In this document: positions 36,895-47,803 of the stretch, piece by piece
Layout: every line of letters starts with the position of its first letter
Position numbering within the stretch: position 1 is the first letter of the stretch
DNA from: Metellina segmentata
Lineage: Eukaryota > Arthropoda > Arachnida > Araneae > Tetragnathidae
DNA: 64,000 nucleotides
Reading direction: 5' to 3'
NCBI GenBank assembly: GCA_947359465.1
Contig: OX375872.1
Location: forward strand, 3,020,395-3,084,394
Notes under the pieces: generated by a model
Databases searched by the model: none
What the model was told of the DNA's origin: nothing
The model's input: the letters and a program-made list of their open reading frames with translations, nothing else
Made by a program: the position numbers and the translations under genes

Positions 36895-37283
36895 ATTGAC
36901 TCTTCAGTCAAAGAGAGAGGCAGAGATAGAAACACAGAAACAGAAAAGATAGAAGGAGAGATGTTTAGACAGAAGGTTAGAGATACAGATAGATGGGAGA
37001 TAGATAGATAAATAAAAGAAGAGAGAGAGACAGGTAAAGGAGAGACAGGCAAATAGGAGATAAAGACAAATGGAAGGGGAGAGAGACGGATTGAAGGAAA
37101 GAAAGACGTACGGATAAGAAAGAGAAATACAAAAAAAATAGAGAGAAAAGGTAGATAAGAGGGAGACAAGGTAACAGGAAAGGTAGAGGGATATAAATCG
37201 AGTGAGAGGAAAAAGAGATGGGCGAAACAAGGATACAGATTGAGGTAGGAGTTAAACAGACATGGAGAGAAAGGGAGGATATA
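36895..37283. repeat. Purine-rich imperfect (GA/GATA)n repeat, left half
   Basis: The plus strand is almost pure A/G with GAGA, GATA and GACA steps. Long open frames on the minus strand here are serine/leucine-rich artefacts of the repeat. The mariner element at 37284 splits the tract. Confidence 0.85.
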
Positions 37284-38786
37284 CAGGGTGGTCCCGAATT
37301 CATGGTACAAACTTTAATGGTAGGTACAGGACATTGTAACAATGATTTATTGTATAGGAATGTATAGTCGCAAGTGACGCGGTGAGGCGAAAACAGGGGA
37401 AATAACGGCCGAAAGGAAAAACAAAGATTTTATTGAAAGCGTTGTTGACAAGTGTCATGTTTACAGTAATTGTTCAAAATTGCGTCCACCAGTATCGATA
37501 CATGCTTGACAGCGTCGGTGGAGCGATTGGCGTACACGTTCAAAGATGCCTGGTATTTCACGCACACCTGCAGCAGCTACAGATAAGCGAGCGACGAGAT
37601 CCTCATCTGAGTCAACTGGAGTCTCATAAACAAGATGCTTTAGATGTCCCCATAAAAAGTAATCGAGGCTCGATAAATCGGGAGATCGGGGTGGCCAAGG
37701 GACTGGTCCACCACGCCCAATCCATCGAGTACCAAACGTGGCATTCAGGTAATTCCGTACATCAATGCTGAAGTGTGCTGGCGCCCCATCGTGCTGAAAC
37801 CACATGCGGTTACGAATGGCGATCGGAACATCATGCAGCAGTTGTGGTAACACTTCTTTCAGAAAAATAAGATAGCTTCCGCCAGTGAGCCGCGTGGGTA
37901 GTAAGTATGGGCCAATCAAAAAGTCGTTCACAATACCAGCCCACACATTAATACTGAAACGTTGTTGAAACGCATGTCGACGCGTTGCATGTGGATTATC
38001 GGTTGCCCACACATGGGAATTGTGCGCATTAAAGACACCCTCGCGTGAAAATGTCGCTTCATCTGTAAATAGCACATAATCTACGAAATCCGGCTGCAAC
38101 GCACATTGCTGCATCACCCACAGGCAGAAGTTCACGCGGCGAGGATAATCTGCCGGATTCAATGCTTGTACTTTCTGAAAATGGAAGGGGTGTAAGCGAT
38201 TTTCGTTTAACACTCTGCATACAGTCTGATGACTCACACCTACGTCACGCGCAACAGTTCTTGTGCTTGACTCGGGTCTATCAGCCACAATGTTCAAGAT
38301 GCTTTCTTCCAGCCTTGGAGTGCGTACAGCTCTTACTCGACCAGCGCCATGTCTGTTGACGTCGAACGCACCTGTTTCACAAAGTTGACGATGTAACCGT
38401 TGAAAAATTCTATGATCCGGCATTCGTCGATCAGGATACTCCGCGCGATACATTCGTAACGCAGCTCTGCCGTTACCATTTGCACGGCCGTACATGTAAT
38501 GCATGTCTGCTTTTTCTGCATACGTAAAGTCACCCATCGTCTACGGCAGCACAATTGTGAATGGCGCTTTTCCCTACTGCGATGCATCATGTTCAACAGC
38601 GGCTAGACATCTACTGCCCTCTACCGGCAATGATACCAACCGATCACTCCATTTCTCTTTCCTTTTATTTCCCCTGTTTACGCCTCACCGCGTCACTTGC
38701 GACTATACATTCCTATACAATAAATCATTGTTATAATGTCCTGTACCTACCATTAAAGTTTGTACCATGAATTCGGGACCACCCTG
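37284..38786 (-). mobile_element. Mariner-like (DD41D) DNA transposon, apparently intact
   Basis: A 1503 bp element with 122 bp inverted ends (37284-37405 and 38665-38786) starting CAGGGTGGTCCCGAATTC. The two ends differ at only two positions by my alignment, so the copy is young. TATA stands on both sides, so the TA target duplication is present although its exact base is ambiguous. A single uninterrupted transposase occupies the minus strand. The element sits in a purine-rich repeat that resumes directly after it. Confidence 0.93.
37461..38537 (-). CDS. Mariner-superfamily transposase, DD41D type
   Basis: A 358-residue uninterrupted protein that would cut and paste its own element in the nucleus. 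The N-terminal half (1-135) contains two helix-turn-helix modules for binding the terminal repeats (about 20-50, and 80-112 with TVARDVGVSHQTVCRVL). The catalytic domain holds Asp159 in FTDEATF, Asp250 in QHDGAPAH and Asp292 in PDLSSLDYF. Exactly 41 residues separate the last two Asp, giving a DD41D signature as in rosa-like elements and not the DD34D of classical mariner or DD34E of Tc1. The length is normal for the superfamily. The start is the first ATG inside the right terminal repeat. No stop or frameshift is seen, so it may be active. Confidence 0.93.
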   Translation of the reverse strand: MGDFTYAEKADMHYMYGRANGNGRAALRMYRAEYPDRRMPDHRIFQRLHRQLCETGAFDVNRHGAGRVRAVRTPRLEESILNIVADRPESSTRTVARDVGVSHQTVCRVLNENRLHPFHFQKVQALNPADYPRRVNFCLWVMQQCALQPDFVDYVLFTDEATFSREGVFNAHNSHVWATDNPHATRRHAFQQRFSINVWAGIVNDFLIGPYLLPTRLTGGSYLIFLKEVLPQLLHDVPIAIRNRMWFQHDGAPAHFSIDVRNYLNATFGTRWIGRGGPVPWPPRSPDLSSLDYFLWGHLKHLVYETPVDSDEDLVARLSVAAAGVREIPGIFERVRQSLHRRCQACIDTGGRNFEQLL

Positions 38787-39250
38787 TATAATAAGCTAGA
38801 GGGAGATAGGAGACAGAAAGGACAGATATACACGTGAAAAAGAGAAATTGCTGGAGAGATTGATGGAGAGATAGTAGGAGAACGAGATGAAAGAGATGAA
38901 CATACAGGATAATTTTATGATAGCTAGAGAGATATAGGAGAAAGAAACAGAGATAAAGGGACTCTTATGATAGCTTGAGAGGAAGAGATAGGAGAGAGAA
39001 ACAGAGATAGAAGGAATCTTATGATAGCTAGAGAGAGGGAGAGATAGGAGAGAGACAGATAGTAAGGAGAAATGTGTGAAAAGAGGCAAATTGAAGTAGA
39101 GAATGAGATATGAGATATACATGGGTAGAGAAAGAAAGAGAGTTAGAGGGAATAAGAGAAGAGACAGAGGGAGCAAGAGAGATAGATGTAATAAGAAAAG
39201 AGATAGAGGGAGACAGATAGACGCGGAGAGACAGAAACTGAAAAGGCAAG
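38787..39250. repeat. Purine-rich imperfect (GA/GATA)n repeat, right half
   Basis: Continues the tract of 36895-37283. It contains several copies of a longer unit with TTATGATAGCTAGAGAG (near 38913, 38965 and 39018), so it is also a degenerate tandem repeat of about 50-55 bp. Confidence 0.8.
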
Positions 39251-40678
39251 ACTAGCATTTACAATTAGCTCTAGGACATCAGAGCCCCATGGAATTAAAA
39301 ATATGCCTATCAGTTTAAATTTAGTTTATTAAATTATTGTTTCTATTGCTACAGTCGAAAATTATAGCATATTTTGAATGGAACTATGCGTTCCTGCTTA
39401 CAACGATATGTTTTACTGGTGACGGCCTTTATGAACCATACTTTGGTGCAGATCAACCAAATACCAATACGCCATTAAACCAAGGCATATAATACTATGA
39501 CGAGAAACATTTTTCCAGTTTCTTTTAACATCGGTGATTTTTAAACTTGAAATTCACAGCATATCTAGTTAACACACATAACCTTTAAACAGGTATATAC
39601 ACGAATTATCGAATGTTTGAATCATCTCTTAACAGGTTGTGAAAATACAATTGTGTAGCAAAAATGTTATTTAGTGATAAGAGGTAACTAGAAAATCAAA
39701 TCGTAGATTTTTTGCAATGTGTTAGTCATTAGCAGAATACAGGAAGCACTGTAAAATTGGATACTATCACTAGGACTGAAATTTGGTTTCACAATTATCG
39801 TAAGTATAAGTCGATTAATTGTATAAAAATCCCAAGGCAATAAAAACATAACAAAATCTTCATCGTGAATACAGTAAAAAAACTATCTGATGGAGAGTCC
39901 AAAATGTGCTTCCATTTACGTAGTGAAGTATTAAAATTTTTATGAACAACAGATGGCGCCACGATATAGTTGGAAAGTGCAATTGCGTGGTGTCGTATCG
40001 TAGGTTACGATCGTAGGCGGAGATTTGAGTGCTTGTGGGGTGAAGTTTTGTCTGGTGAGGGACAACTTAAAAATTGTCTAAGGTGTTCGTCAGGTGCGTG
40101 TTTCTCATGTTCATAAAACGATAGAACGACGACGCTGCTTAAAAAAAAAAGAAATTAGACCATGGATTAAACAGAACTGGTATTCAAATAATCAATTTCT
40201 AGGCTTTTTTTTTCACAGCCTTCATTTTGATGGAAGTAATATTTACCACTTCAAATTGTTTTCTTATAACTGTCATATCAATTCATCTTTGATCAAATAA
40301 GCTTTAAACCTTCGTTAATGCTTTATGCTGTAACATATTTCGATTAGGGAAGCGATGAAGTACAATATTTTCAAATCCATAAAGTTGTTTCTTTCAATTA
40401 CACTATATTTAACTCTGTACAGGAATTTACTATGCATTTGTCAATTACTATGACTTATATTAGTCTCATCACTTACGATAGCTAATTTTCAATTAATTAC
40501 TTGTTCACTTACCCTCCTGATTCTCGGGGAGGATGAAAGGTAGTCACAGAATAAAATAATCTTTACAATTTCTAAAATTTTATTTCTAGGTAAAAAATTA
40601 TCTTTATCTATATCTTTTATCCATGTAATTTTGAATTTCATCATTGTTTTCAAAGAGCGATGACAAAATAATTTGATA
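39251..40678. other. Intergenic, no gene seen
   Basis: AT-rich. A GC-richer island at about 39945-40110 starts near CAGATGGCGCCACG, but I find no convincing exon in it. Confidence 0.5.
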
Positions 40679-40751
40679 CGATATTCATGCATTATTATAG
40701 ATAAGTTTTACTTTTCAAGTAAAACTTATCTATAATAATGCATGAATATCG
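40679..40751. repeat. Perfect 35 bp inverted repeat with a 3 nt loop
   Basis: Arms 40679-40713 and 40717-40751 match at every base around the loop TTC. An AT-rich arm starts CGATATTCATGCATTATT. This is a snap-back palindrome with no coding content. Confidence 0.95.
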
Positions 40752-40867
40752 ATACACGAAATGAAAAAAGCTTGGATTCAAATGGTCTCGCTTTAGCATA
40801 AACAATCTATTTGTCATTTTTGAAAAAAAAATTTCTTTAATTATTGACAGATAACTGTTAATAGATT

Positions 40868-40900
40868 AAACGAAACTATTGTTTTACAATAGTTTCGTTT
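40868..40900. repeat. Perfect 15 bp inverted repeat with a 3 nt loop
   Basis: AAACGAAACTATTGT, loop TTT, then its exact reverse complement. Beyond one mismatch, five more pairs (TAGAT/ATCTA) extend it. It lies 117 bp after the larger palindrome. Confidence 0.9.
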
Positions 40901-41194
40901 CATCTAGTAATGTCGACAACTTTCTGTCATTGAGACAACACATCATTTTTCAATGTAACTACAATGTTTATATTCTTTCGAGAAAATGGTGCAGTTTTGT
41001 ATGCAACCTTCATGACCTATGCTATATATTATTCAACTCGTACACAAATGTACTTAGTTGATCCTTACAGCACTTATTATCAGGTGAGAAATTATCAATT
41101 TCTGAAAGAAAATTACATATCTTTTCAGAATCATAACGACTTCAGATGTTCAATCGGTACATTTATTAATGAAAACCTAATTATTAAATTAAAA

Positions 41195-41395
41195 ATAAAT
41201 AAGAATAATAATAAGATAATTAATGAATAAAAATAAATAAGAATAATAAGAAGATAATTAATAAATAAAAATAAATAGGAATAATAAGAAGATAATTAAT
41301 AAATAAAAATAAATAAGAATAATAAGAAGATAATTAATAAGTAAAAATAAATAAGAATAATAAGAAGATAATTAATAAATAAAAATAATTAAGAA
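41195..41395. repeat. 38 bp minisatellite
   Basis: GATAATTAAT recurs at 41215, 41253, 41291, 41329 and 41367, exactly 38 bp apart each time. The A/T-rich units differ by few bases. Confidence 0.93.
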
Positions 41396-42089
41396 GTATA
41401 AGCGATCTAACCTTATTGTACTCCTAAAAACTTTAAAATCTTTGAAACAATCACTTGTTTTAAAATGATCGGATTACTTCTTTTTTAATATTTATTTCAT
41501 TATTTTCGTAACTTCAAACACACATAGGAGTTTTAAGGAAAGTTAGTCGAAGTAGTCATTTCCAATTGCATGGTAGACCGAAAAAAATAAAATTTTCCCA
41601 TATTAAATAAATTGCAGCTTGTGAATGGCACACCTTAGGAATGTGCAACTATTTTTCTAAATCAGACAATTTTTCAATTGGCATATCGCTATCAAAGTAA
41701 CAGATATTTCCAAAATTTGAAGAATTCCGTGTCAAATCCAACGTACTGATTAGTCCAAAATCTTTCAAATCTTAATGAAACTTGGTGTAGCAAGTGACAT
41801 TACATAGCTATGAATGAAAATAATAGTTATAAAAAAAGTTTGGCCTTCTATTCAAAAGGTTATTAAGCTTTAGTTATTTAAAGCTTAATAATACAACTTT
41901 TTCGGGAAGATGTAGACTTGGTAATCTCTCATTTTAAAGCTATTTTATTGAGATTTAATTTCTTCAATTTAATATAAAATGCAATGCATTGTAATTGCAT
42001 TAGGTCTTTTTGATGTATTGAATTTTAAAAATAAAATATTTGTAACGGATAAAAATTTGGAAAATTTTAACAAATCGCGTTGAACACCG
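41396..42089. other. Intergenic AT-rich sequence
   Basis: No gene seen. A 13 bp inverted repeat TTATTAAGCTTTA lies at 41860-41872 and 41879-41891. Confidence 0.5.
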
Positions 42090-42370
42090 TTACCCCCCCT
42101 CCTCCTTCAAAAAAAAAATTCCGTGATTGGTTCTTGTTGGGGAGGGATCGAGTGTCCCTTTTTTCCAATACCCAACCACTCATCTCTTTGTCTTCAACAC
42201 TACAAGAGGTGAACTGATAGTTACTTTGAAGAAGCATCCAGTTCCCTGCTACAAACATCCATGTACTTACACACAGGGATTTGAACCCGGGATCTACTGG
42301 TAGCAGACAAGTGATTTTACTAGGATAAGTTATCATAGAGTGGGCTACATATACACATGTTTCACATCTA
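42090..42370 (-). mobile_element. SINE-like element, minus strand
   Basis: Read on the minus strand, a pol III B box GGTTCAAATCC lies at 42277-42287, followed by a body of about 170 bp and a T-run/A-run end (AATTTTTTTTT... near 42108-42120). A convincing A box cannot be placed, so the tRNA origin is uncertain. The 119-residue open frame across it is incidental. Alternative: an unrelated repeat with a chance B box. Confidence 0.45.
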
Positions 42371-43016
42371 TGGAGACAACCCACATAATCGTATGTCCCA
42401 ACTTTAGGTCTAGCATAAACACTCATTTTGCACTATTCATTCAAACACGAGATAGCCTGATTCAATGTTTTATCAGTCAGAAGTTCAGCACTTTCCTCCC
42501 CTTTTGGGTTTCAGTCCACAAAAGTTAGTCGTCAGTATAAAGACAGTTAATGCCAGGGACAGATTTAAGTTTTAAAACAAGGTCAGTTAGTTAAATTATG
42601 AAGAGAGCACAGCTCGAAACAGCACCATTTGGTGGAGAAGTCTGAAAAAGAGTAAAGCTTTGAGGACCAACTATAATACCTGACTACTAAATCACTGGAT
42701 GATAAAACTTATAATCCAATTACATATGTATGATTCAACACCACAATTGAGACGAATTTTAACAATTCCCCTCTACACTAAATCGTAATCTGACGTCAAA
42801 TCAACAGCGATTGCTGTCATTACATGCTTGTTTTGCAGCGCATTTTTAATAGTTTGGCCAAATAGCGCTAGATGGTGGTCAGTTTATCTGAAATTTCCAT
42901 ACTGTCTGTTCTTCGGCAAGTGAGAGCAAGTAACAAGAGCTACTAAAAACCATTAAAGGATTAATATAAGCCATTATTTACATCTATTAAACTAATACAT
43001 ACATTAATAATCTCGG
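42371..43016. other. Intergenic, no gene seen
   Basis: No recognisable element. It immediately precedes the candidate exon at 43026. Confidence 0.45.
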
Positions 43017-43025
43017 GTGGAAGTT

Positions 43026-43253
43026 ATGGATAAAAAATCATTTGCCGAAAAAATTTCACATAGTAATTGTCAATTTAGTGGATGTGGTGATTGCAGCCAA
43101 ACCCAAGTTTATCAGTCTTTTCTGCATCCTCAAAAGTGCTTAGTGACTTCTGAAAATTTTTTTTCATCTTCTGTTGGGGGTGTAACAATGACCAGTTGGT
43201 ATGACTCGATTCATTTTCAAATTACAGCAGTAGAAAGAATTCAACAAACAAAG
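43026..43253 (+). CDS. Candidate first coding exon of a small unidentified gene
   Basis: The frame starts MDKKSFAEKISHSNC and runs 76 codons to a strong donor, CAAAG/GTAAGT at 43253/43254, in phase 0. Composition looks protein-like, with a Cys-containing stretch CQFSGCGDC and no low complexity. I recognise no domain. The frame stays open upstream for three codons from a GTG, but the ATG at 43026 is the likely start. It could equally be a chance open frame beside a chance donor. Confidence 0.35.
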
Positions 43254-43305
43254 GTAAGTATCTTCAAAATCAAATTTATCTATGAACCAAAGAAAAAATA
43301 TTCAG

Positions 43306-43398
43306 ATATCTCAGGCTCAACATGAAAATAATCAATTTTGGAATCCAAAAAAGACTGATTCAGTTGAACAACGCAGAAATTCCCGCATCCAATCATAA
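43306..43398 (+). CDS. Candidate second exon of the same small gene
   Basis: After a possible acceptor (ATATTCAG at 43305, or CTCAG at 43314, both phase 0) the frame reads AQHENNQFWNPKKTDSVEQ and further basic residues to a TAA near 43396. The implied intron is only 52-61 bp. Another donor-like GTAAGT follows at about 43427. The joined product would be about 105 residues with no recognised family. Confidence 0.3.
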   Translation: MSQAQHENNQFWNPKKTDSVEQRRNSRIQS

Positions 43399-43439
43399 TG
43401 CCTAAACTGTGCAAACTCGTGAAGGTAAGTAGTTAAAAC

Positions 43440-44760
43440 TATAGTTTTCTTGTCAACTGAATTCACAATTTCAGTTGCCATGTGTGTAAAAAAGTAGAAC
43501 TAAATTTGAATTTTAGTCATCTAGATTTGTTCATAATCAGATTCCTGTGAATATACTACGTACTTTATGTTGGTTGTCTCCAGGAAAGCCAACCAGAGGG
43601 AACCCCGATATACATCATTAATTATTATGACTGTAATTATTGATTGGAAATACAAACAAACGTATTTAATATAATTTAAAAGTGCAGATAAAAATTTCGT
43701 TTATACTAAAACGGTAATTTATCTTCTCACGCAATTTTAAAAATAGCCAGTCACATGAATTTTAGCCAAGTTAGTTCTAAAAAATGTGTGTCTATTCAGA
43801 TAAATTAAATGTATAGTAACTTAAAGTTATTATGTAATCTGGAATTATTCTGCTGAAAAATTGTTCGCTGTTTTTATTATGCCCAGCTATTTTCTAAATT
43901 GAAATAATTAGCTACTGTCAATGGTGCAAGTGATTTACGAACTCAGTTTTTTTTCTGACGAAACTTATGCATTTCTAATGAATTAACCAAAATTGGAAAC
44001 TTTCATTTACGGAAGAGTTACGCCATCAGTATTGTTTTCTGATATTTCAAATATTTCTATTCTAGATTTATGAGTGAAGGCCTTTTTTATTCATCTGCAA
44101 GAAAAGTAATGGTTCAGAGATATATTGAATCCATTTTATCTTCAAGTATTAAAGCAATGATTTTGGACATTCGTTTGCAGCAATGACAGCAAGCAATTCT
44201 CCAGCAATGACACAAAGTAAAAGGGAATTTACAGAAACAAGGGGATTTTTTGCTTATCTCTCCAAGTAGTTACGATGCGATACTTTGTCTAACGAGATGT
44301 GGCTAATTTTAGTCAAGATCTTTTGTTAAGAACGAGCTGTTAGAACAGGTTTCACCACGTGATTCCTTTCGGAAACACTGTCGTGCGCGGAAATGGTTTT
44401 TCTTGTAGTCTAGAATTGACGATGGATTTGAGTTCCCTGAGATTTTTGAATGATAGGTCATTGTCGTTCAATTGAGACGGCAGAAGTTGGATGTTTCCGT
44501 TTAATTGCTTTTAAGAACACTTTTTCCGTGTTCTCATGTTTCGAAGAATTTTCTTTCGTATGTCCGTATGTGGTTCTCACTAATGTCGTTCCTATCTCTA
44601 AAAAGGCACACAAAAAATTCTGCATGTCTAATTTCCAAGGCGGTGTTTATTCACGATTCGCATTAGTAGCTGACTTTTATGTTCTCCCCACCTAAAAGAC
44701 CTATTTAGGCTCCCTTCGGTCTTTTAGACTTGTATACAAATAGTTATTGATATTTTTATT
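43440..44760. other. Intergenic, no gene seen
   Basis: AT-rich, no assignable element. A 10 bp inverted repeat CTAAAAGACC/GGTCTTTTAG lies near 44692-44730. Confidence 0.45.
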
Positions 44761-45014
44761 CTTTTTAACCATAACACCCCTTTCCAAATTGTAGGGGAGA
44801 GCGACAGCAGCGGTGGTCCACAATCCATGGAATGGAAATTTAAGAAATAAGAATATTAAAAGTGCTTTTTCTCCTTTCAAACCTTGGGCAGAAATATTTT
44901 CTAGTAACCTTCGTTTGAAGCGAATGTTTTCTTTTGCACTCCATCTTTCGAATATAATGATTGAAAGCCGATTCTCGTTTTCATCTGTCCCCTACAATCC
45001 AATTGCTATTTAGA

Positions 45015-45958
45015 AAAGAGAAGAGTAAGTACTTCAATTGTCTTTTCAAAAATGTGTGGTGACCCCACAATAAGATAGACACACTTTCCGACCAATTTAA
45101 AAAATTCAGCCTTTCGGTAGTTTTTATGCAGTCAATAATTAGTTGCATTCAATTATTATACCGATACCATTTATTAAGAAAAATAGTAATATGATTCAAA
45201 TTATTTTAATTTTAAAGGAGTGAATATTGCTTTGGACAGAACCTTGGAATTAACCTTGTTTGTACCAGGCCCTTATAAATCTGCCGCTTCTCGGAGTTCA
45301 CTCAAATTTTTCAAACACTATGGATCTTTAAATTGTAGATCAAAGTCCAATTAACTTTCGTGTAGTAAATGTGTCCTAATGAAAATCAACAAACACCATT
45401 GAAAATTACACACCAGATATTGCCCAATGGTTTAAGAGTAACTTTCCCAGTGAATTTTAAAGTAATAACATTAATAAACTATAAGATTACACAATATTAG
45501 AGTTTAAGCGAAATCCAAACTATAGTTTTGATTTTGAACACCATTTTGTATAACACCGGTAGTCTGAGTAGAAGATGTTTTTTATTTGAATTATGCGTTA
45601 TACTATTCTATCTTTGCGTGATATCCTTAGTTATTCCTTAAAAATCAATCGAATGTACTACTAAAAGGCAACGAGCAACTCAAATCTCCCATAAAAGATT
45701 ATCCCTCAAAGTGTAATAAAAATAAGAATTCATTTTTTTCACTTGAATTAAAAGGCTTTTTCTAATAAACAATTTTTTGAAAGTACCAGGAAATGTGCTA
45801 CGTTCTTTCAAGAAATATTTTATCAAGTGTGAAGGTTACTTTCTTTTTGCATTTCTTTATGTACTATAAGATTAATTTTGCATGTGCATTTTAAAATAAA
45901 TGAATTACTTTAATATACAGAGCCCTTTTAGAGTCCCCATACCTTTTCATTCAATTTT
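45015..45958. other. Intergenic AT-rich sequence
   Basis: Nothing recognisable on either strand. Confidence 0.5.
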
Positions 45959-46112
45959 CACCTCAAGTGCGTAAACTTTTTCATCTCCTCGGCGCCTTCA
46001 ATGATTCTCTCTATCTCGATTAATATAATTGAAATACGTGTATGTTTTTTTTCTGATTTCCCTAAAACTCCACAGTGAGTTGCTAAAGTTTATCTCCTCT
46101 GAGAGCCTTACA

Positions 46113-46146
<34 letters not shown>

Positions 46147-46559
46147 TCACTATTACTATCAATGCAATATGTTTATATTTTATTTTTCTGATTCCCTGAA
46201 ATTTCACTTAAAGTGCGTAAACTTTTTCATCTCGGCGCTTTCAATACTTCTCTTTGTCTCGATTACTATAATTGAAATACATGTACATTTTTTTTCTTCT
46301 GATTTCCTTAAAACTCCACCGTAAGTAGCTAAAGTTTATCACCTCTGAGAGCCTTAAATCTCTCTCTCTCTCTCTCTCACGTAAACGATAAATGCAATAT
46401 ATCTATATTTAATTTATCTGATTCCCCTGACTTTTTTAACGGTGCCGTCAATGTTTCTTTCTATATCGATTACTATAATTGAATTACGTTTATATACTTT
46501 TTCCGATTTCCCTAAAACTCCACCGCAAGTGGGTAAAGTTTGTCACTTCTGTTAGTCTT

Positions 46560-46621
<62 letters not shown>

Positions 46622-47078
46622 CATGATGATTATAAATAAAATATATGTACATTTTATTTTTCTGATTCCTCTGAAATTTCATTTTAAGTGCGTAAACTTT
46701 TGCATCTCGGTGCCTTCAATGTTTCGCTCTATCTCGATTACTATGGATATACATGTGCATTTTTTTTCGCATTTCCCTAAAACTAAACCGTAAGGTAAAA
46801 ATTTGTCACTTTGAGAGCCTGCAATATCTCTCCCTTTTACACGTTTACTGTAAATGCAATATGTGTACATTATATTTTTCTGATATTTCACTTTAATTGC
46901 TTAAAATTTTTCATCTCAGCGCCCTCAATGATTGTCTCTATCTCGATTACCATAATTGAAATACGTTTATATTTTGTTTCTGATTTCCCTAAAACTGCAC
47001 CGTAAGTGGTAAAGTTTGTCCCCCCTGAGTGCCTTAAATCCCTCTCTCTTTCACGATTACTATAAATGCTATGTGTGT
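45959..47078. repeat. Degenerate tandem repeat of about 205-265 bp with (CT)n inserts
   Basis: GATTTCCCTAAAACTCC-like landmarks lie near 46055, 46301, 46505, 46770 and 46982, and GCGTAAACTTTTTCATCTC near 45968, 46210 and 46690. Each unit holds a CT-rich microsatellite of variable length, the longest at about 46563-46620, which runs into (GT)n. The array stops at the left end of transposon A. Open frames here are repeat artefacts. Confidence 0.85.
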
Positions 47079-47220
47079 TTATTAGGGTGGTCACAAGGTA
47101 TATAGGGAAAAAAATTTTCATCTTCAATGGCACCCCCTAAAATTTGCCAATAGGCTAGAAACTGTGGCAAAGTTTCAACTCAACCTGATAACATTAACCC
47201 GTGCCTCATTGAGGTAAAGT

Positions 47221-47803
47221 GCGATTTTTAGCAAAAAATCGTAGTTTTTACGCTTTAAAATCGAAACTATTCGTCCTAGAAACCTAGTTCTTGTCTAATT
47301 TCATAGGAAATTTTACTGACTTGAAGTTTGATATCATCCGCTTTTTTTGCTAAAACAGATAGAATGGTATTTAGCATTTTACAGGTAAGGTCGTAGTGGA
47401 TATCCTCAAAATTGAATATTTATACAAAGCCCCTAAAAACATTACAATATTCAATTGCATCTGCTTTCCAGATTTTGCTTTAGTATTTTTCATTTTGTAC
47501 ATTAAAAAGGCTTTTGTTAGAGGTTTTTTTTTAAATAAATCCAACAACATTCAAATTCAAAATGAAGGAATTAGGGGTAAAGAAGAGGAAGCAAGGAGTA
47601 AAAATGACAACAAATAGTGTTCAAATATATTTTATTAATTATATAGTTGAATTATACATCATTATATTATTATTATTATTTAAATATACAAATTAAGTGG
47701 TAATTACAAATTAAGGTGGTCATCAAATTAAGGTCTTAGACATTGTAGCTTTTGAAGAGTCCGGAAAAATTTGTCTACATTCAGATACTGCTTGTAAAAG
47801 GAA
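47221..47803. repeat. Left arm of the long inverted repeat in transposon A
   Basis: It matches the reverse complement of 49262-49840 over shared blocks such as ACTATTCGTCCTAGAAACC, TTGAATTTGAATG (reversed) and GGTGGTAATTACAAATTAAGG-like sequence, with scattered substitutions and indels. It includes the 3' end of the gene (about the last 27 codons). Confidence 0.85.

Noticed and set aside
36750..37342. Long serine/leucine-rich reading frames of 108-186 residues
   Set aside because: They are translations of the purine-rich repeat in several overlapping frames.
44813..45013. 66-residue frame after a possible acceptor at about 44794
   Set aside because: An alternative frame reading GESDSSGGPQSMEWKFKK also follows the AG, but no partner exon or similarity supports either.
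46479..46793. 104-residue frame with a (SL)n stretch
   Set aside because: It derives from the (CT)n microsatellite within the tandem repeat of about 205-265 bp.
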